Shown one piece after another: positions 13,590-16,502 of a stretch of 16,502 bases of DNA. Position 1 is the stretch's first letter. Every line of letters begins with the position of its first letter. The position numbers and the translations under genes were made by a program. The notes beneath the pieces were generated by a model that saw only the letters and a program-made list of their open reading frames with translations, made no database searches and was not told the DNA's origin. This stretch comes from SICB01 sp037132395 (GTDB lineage Bacteria > Patescibacteriota > Saccharimonadia > CAILAD01 > BJGX01), in the NCBI GenBank assembly GCA_037132395.1, contig JBAXPC010000010.1, positions 1 to 16,502 of the forward strand. Reading direction: 5' to 3'.

Positions 13590-16190
13590 ATGTCAATTTT
13601 TACTAAAATCTTTGGCGATCCTAATGATCGCGAAATCAAAAAAGACCGTCTAATTGTAGTTAGCATAAATGCGCTAGAACCAGCCATTAAGGCTCTGACA
13701 GATAAGCAGCTAATGGCCAAAACTGACGAATTTAGATCTCAACTCAAGAAGGGCAAGGATCTCGATGCAATTCTGCCAGAAGCTTTTGCGGTAGTCAGGG
13801 AGGCCTCAAAGCGTACTCTCGGGCAACGGCAGTTCGACGAGCAGCTAATTGGTGGGATAGTCTTGCACGAAGGCAAAATCGCCGAGATGCGCACCGGAGA
13901 GGGCAAAACCTTGGTTGCAACTTTGCCGCTTTATCTTAACGCGCTTGAGGGCAAGGGAGCGCACCTAGTGACTGTCAACGATTATTTAGCACGCGTTGGT
14001 GTTGGCTGGATGGGCCCCATTTATCATTCGCTCGGAATGACATCGGCGGTTGTGTTACCGCAAGGCTGCTTTATTTATGACCCCGACTTTTCTGACGACT
14101 CGCACCACGATGTGCGCCTCCGCCAGCTTCGACCTGTGAGCAAGCAAGAGGCCTACCTGGCAGATATTACCTACGGCACCAATAACGAATTTGGGTTTGA
14201 TTACTTGCGCGACAATATGGTTTCGGACCTTAACGAATGCGCTCAGCGCAAGCTTAATTTTGCAATCGTCGACGAAGTCGATTCGATCCTAATCGACGAG
14301 GCCCGAACACCACTGATTATCTCCCAGTCGGCCGGTAAAAGTACCGAACGCTACCAGCTATTTGCCAAGCTAGCTCGCAAGCTCACCAAAGACGAACACT
14401 ACAGCGTGGATGAAAAGCAAAAGGCCGTTAGCCTCAACCCCAAGGGAATCACTAAAATTGAGCAAGAGCTAGGGGTCGAAAATGTCTATGACGCCGAAAA
14501 TATCGAGGATGTGCACCATATTGAGCAAAGTCTCAAAGCCGAGGCGCTTTTTGTGCGCGACAAGGACTATGTTGTATCCGAGGGCGAGATTGTTATTGTC
14601 GACGAATTTACCGGCCGTCTACTGGCTGGCCGACGTTATTCCGAAGGCTTACATCAGGCCATCGAAGCCAAAGAGGGCGTTATGGTTCAGCAAGAATCCC
14701 AAACTCTAGCGACCATTACTTTTCAAAACTTCTTTCGTCTTTATACCAAGCTAGCAGGCATGACAGGAACAGCCCAAACCGAGGCCGAGGAGTTTGCCAA
14801 AATCTATAGTCTCGAGGTAACCCGCATCCCAACACATCGGCCGATGATCAGAAAAGACCTCAAGGACCGTATTTATAAATCCGAAACCGCCAAGCACGAC
14901 GCCGTAGTCGTGGAAGTTCGCGAACGAATCGCGAAAGGCCAACCGGTGCTACTTGGTACGGCTAGTATCGAGAAAAACGAAGTACTCAGCGGCTTACTCA
15001 CAAAAGCCGGCATCAGACATGAGCTTTTAAATGCCAAAAATAACGAACGCGAGGCCGAGATAGTAGCGCTGGCTGGTCAAAAATCGGCCGTTACTTTGGC
15101 TACCAACATCGCTGGCCGTGGCACCGATATCGTGCTCGGGGAGGGCGTCAAAGAAGTTGGTGGGCTACATGTTATAGGTACTGAGCGTCACGAATCGCGT
15201 CGAATCGACAACCAGCTTCGGGGGCGAGCAGGCCGACAGGGCGACCCAGGCTCGAGCCAGTTCTTTGTCAGCGTTGATGACGATTTGATGCGTATTTTTG
15301 GAGGCGACCGAATCGGCTCACTTATGAAAACCCTGAACCTCCCTGATGATATGCCAATAGAGAACAGCGTAATATCCAAATCGCTCGAGAGTGCTCAAAA
15401 GCGCGTTGAGGGCCACAACTTCGATACCCGTAAACACCTCGTGGAATATGACGATGTCATGAACTCCCAGCGCGAAGTAATTTACGGCGACCGCCGTAGA
15501 TATCTTGAAGGCAAAGATCTCCATACTGATGTCGAGGCGATGTTCACTCATGAATACAACTTAATTGTAGCCGCCAATACCAATGCCAAGAATGGCTCGG
15601 TAGATCTTCCTGAATTACAGAAGGTGGCCAGCACCATTAATCCTTTACCAGAAGACTGGGCCAGCTCTCTAACTACCAAGGTTCCCGAGCTAATTACCGA
15701 AGATTTACTCCAGCGCACCAAGGACTCTATTAAAAGACGCCAAAAGTCGCTGGGGGACGATGTCATGGAGTTGGTTTATCGCTTAGTGCTATTAAAGATT
15801 GTCGATAGCGCCTGGCTCGAGCACCTCGAGAATATGGATCACCTCCGTGACGGCATTGGCCTGCGTGGCTATGGGCAGCGTGACCCTTTAGTCGAATACA
15901 AAGCCGAAGCTTTCGGAATGTTCCGCCGGCTTCAAGATAACATCCGAGCCGAAGTTGTCAGCACAATACTAAAAGTCGATATCCAAAAGCAAGCCGACAT
16001 TGCTGAGCACACCGAAACCGAGATTACCGAGGGGGCCGAGCGCGCCAACGCCAGCATGGAGCGAGCAGTCAAAAAACAGTCGGTCGAAGCCAAAACTAGC
16101 TTTAGATCTGACCAAGCCCCACCGCGCCCCAACCTAGCCCCGATGCGCAAAAAATCCAAGAAAAGCAAAAAGAAAAACAAGAAACGCTAA
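13590..16190 (+). CDS. secA: Preprotein translocase ATPase SecA
   Basis: SecA drives secretory proteins through SecYEG with ATP. NBD1 has Walker A MRTGEGKT (100-107), VTVNDYLA (127-134), ITYGTNNEFGFDYLRDNM (193-210) and the Walker B DEVDSILIDEAR (228-239). The preprotein crosslinking domain lies at about 240-390. NBD2 has AGMTGTAQTEAEEF (389-402), TNIAGRGTDI (505-514) and the arginine-finger motif NQLRGRAGRQGDPG (541-554). The helical scaffold and wing follow, to the EYKAEAFGMFRRL region. Length is 866 residues. About 20 extra residues (roughly 158-180, Asp/His-rich) lie between GMT and the KQEAY segment compared with E. coli. The C-terminal cysteine-rich zinc motif is absent, replaced by a Pro-containing linker and a tail with 11 basic residues in the last 14. 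A -10 box 7 nt before the ATG replaces a Shine-Dalgarno. Confidence 0.97.
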   Translation: MSIFTKIFGDPNDREIKKDRLIVVSINALEPAIKALTDKQLMAKTDEFRSQLKKGKDLDAILPEAFAVVREASKRTLGQRQFDEQLIGGIVLHEGKIAEMRTGEGKTLVATLPLYLNALEGKGAHLVTVNDYLARVGVGWMGPIYHSLGMTSAVVLPQGCFIYDPDFSDDSHHDVRLRQLRPVSKQEAYLADITYGTNNEFGFDYLRDNMVSDLNECAQRKLNFAIVDEVDSILIDEARTPLIISQSAGKSTERYQLFAKLARKLTKDEHYSVDEKQKAVSLNPKGITKIEQELGVENVYDAENIEDVHHIEQSLKAEALFVRDKDYVVSEGEIVIVDEFTGRLLAGRRYSEGLHQAIEAKEGVMVQQESQTLATITFQNFFRLYTKLAGMTGTAQTEAEEFAKIYSLEVTRIPTHRPMIRKDLKDRIYKSETAKHDAVVVEVRERIAKGQPVLLGTASIEKNEVLSGLLTKAGIRHELLNAKNNEREAEIVALAGQKSAVTLATNIAGRGTDIVLGEGVKEVGGLHVIGTERHESRRIDNQLRGRAGRQGDPGSSQFFVSVDDDLMRIFGGDRIGSLMKTLNLPDDMPIENSVISKSLESAQKRVEGHNFDTRKHLVEYDDVMNSQREVIYGDRRRYLEGKDLHTDVEAMFTHEYNLIVAANTNAKNGSVDLPELQKVASTINPLPEDWASSLTTKVPELITEDLLQRTKDSIKRRQKSLGDDVMELVYRLVLLKIVDSAWLEHLENMDHLRDGIGLRGYGQRDPLVEYKAEAFGMFRRLQDNIRAEVVSTILKVDIQKQADIAEHTETEITEGAERANASMERAVKKQSVEAKTSFRSDQAPPRPNLAPMRKKSKKSKKKNKKR

Positions 16191-16234
16191 GCTCAAATAT
16201 TGCCTATTGCCTATTTATTATTTGCCCAGGATAG

Positions 16235-16263
16235 TTGCTTTTTAGACGCGATGTGATTATAAT
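16235..16263 (+). promoter_or_regulatory. Promoter between secA and the last gene
   Basis: TTGCTT (16235-16240), a 17-nt spacer and TATAAT (16258-16263). The predicted start near 16270 gives an A/T-rich leader of about 53 nt with no well-placed Shine-Dalgarno. No terminator for secA is visible in the 132-nt gap, so readthrough from secA is also possible. Confidence 0.6.
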
Positions 16264-16310
16264 TTAACCATAATAATAATATAAATATTTTAAGGTTAAA
16301 TAAACGAAAG

Positions 16311-16316
16311 TTTAAT
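16311..16316 (+). promoter_or_regulatory. Second -10-like box, leaderless spacing
   Basis: TTTAAT lies exactly 6 nt before the ATG at 16323, the same distance as the TATAAT boxes of lysK and serS. It is a weaker match, in an A/T-rich stretch where chance hits are common. No -35 is convincing. Confidence 0.25.
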
Positions 16317-16322
16317 AGTCAT

Positions 16323-16502
16323 ATGCCAGAAACATCACCATCGCCAAACCCTAATAACCCAGCAAACCCCAATGGTCCAAATGAGTTTATGCCTGCTAGC
16401 CCATTAACTAAAAATGACATACTTGATCCAGGCGCAAAAAGTGACAAACTAGCCGATGTGATAGACATCAATAAAAAGACTAATGTCAACGCTGACGACA
16501 AT
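16323..16502 (+). CDS. Start of a Pro/Asn-rich protein of unknown function (partial)
   Basis: An open frame of 60 codons begins at ATG 16323 and runs off the window end without a stop. The first 25 residues are rich in Pro, Asn and Ser (for example SPNPNNPANPNGPN), followed by a charged segment with many Asp and Lys. There is no signal peptide at the N-terminus. Such a low-complexity start often forms a disordered cytoplasmic tail ahead of a membrane or other domain, but that cannot be seen here. It is supported by its own promoter (16235-16263) and by the absence of stops. I do not recognise the family. Confidence 0.6.
   Translation, partial: MPETSPSPNPNNPANPNGPNEFMPASPLTKNDILDPGAKSDKLADVIDINKKTNVNADDN

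Noticed and set aside
16199..16212. Tandem copies of ATTGCCT after secA
   Set aside because: Only two 7-nt copies with a partial third. This is too short to call a repeat array or attachment site.
16319..16501. Minus-strand open frame at the window end with a hydrophobic, Gly/Phe/Leu-rich translation
   Set aside because: It is the complement of the Pro/Asn-rich plus-strand frame, which has a promoter and a well-placed ATG. The hydrophobic look follows from complementing Asn/Asp/Lys codons.

Overview
The window is a gene-dense, entirely plus-strand stretch of bacterial housekeeping chromosome: 17 protein genes (the last cut off by the window edge) and no mobile elements, rRNA, tRNA or CRISPR arrays that I can see. 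Gene content suggests a reduced-genome lineage of the Patescibacteria/CPR group, with Saccharibacteria (TM7) as my best guess. The reasons are a class I (archaeal-type) lysyl-tRNA synthetase, a minimal EF-Ts, and ribosomal and lipid-carrier operons from which the usual biosynthetic genes (pyrH, cdsA, dxr) are missing. TGA ends several genes here (uppS, mreC, mreD), so the UGA=Gly code of Gracilibacteria/Absconditabacteria does not apply. The taxon is inference, because no rRNA is present to confirm it.

Layout. 1-1342: a terminator from upstream, an alpha/beta hydrolase (125-940), then a self-contained unit of consensus promoter, 94-residue unknown protein and strong terminator. 1345-5312: an rpsB promoter with a structured leader, then rpsB, tsf, frr, uppS and rseP, covering translation (S2, EF-Ts, ribosome recycling factor), the undecaprenyl carrier and a site-2 protease. 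5339-9676: the cell-shape cluster mreB-mreC-mreD-mrdA (PBP2), tightly packed and partly overlapping. 9695-10313: a strong promoter, a structured A/U-rich leader with a hairpin and U-tract, then greA. 10360-16190: lysK (class I LysRS), serS, hpf and secA. 16235-16502: a promoter and the start of a Pro/Asn-rich unknown protein.

Together the genes cover translation (S2, EF-Ts, RRF, two aminoacyl-tRNA synthetases, ribosome hibernation), transcript elongation (GreA), protein export (SecA), membrane proteolysis (RseP) and peptidoglycan elongation with its lipid carrier (UppS, MreBCD, PBP2).

The most notable non-coding signal is a split in how genes begin. The 94-aa gene, rpsB, tsf, greA and hpf have clear Shine-Dalgarno sequences. 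frr, lysK, serS and secA have none, and instead carry a perfect TATAAT box ending only 6-8 nt before the ATG, the spacing expected for leaderless mRNAs. mreB and the last gene show weaker versions of the same layout.
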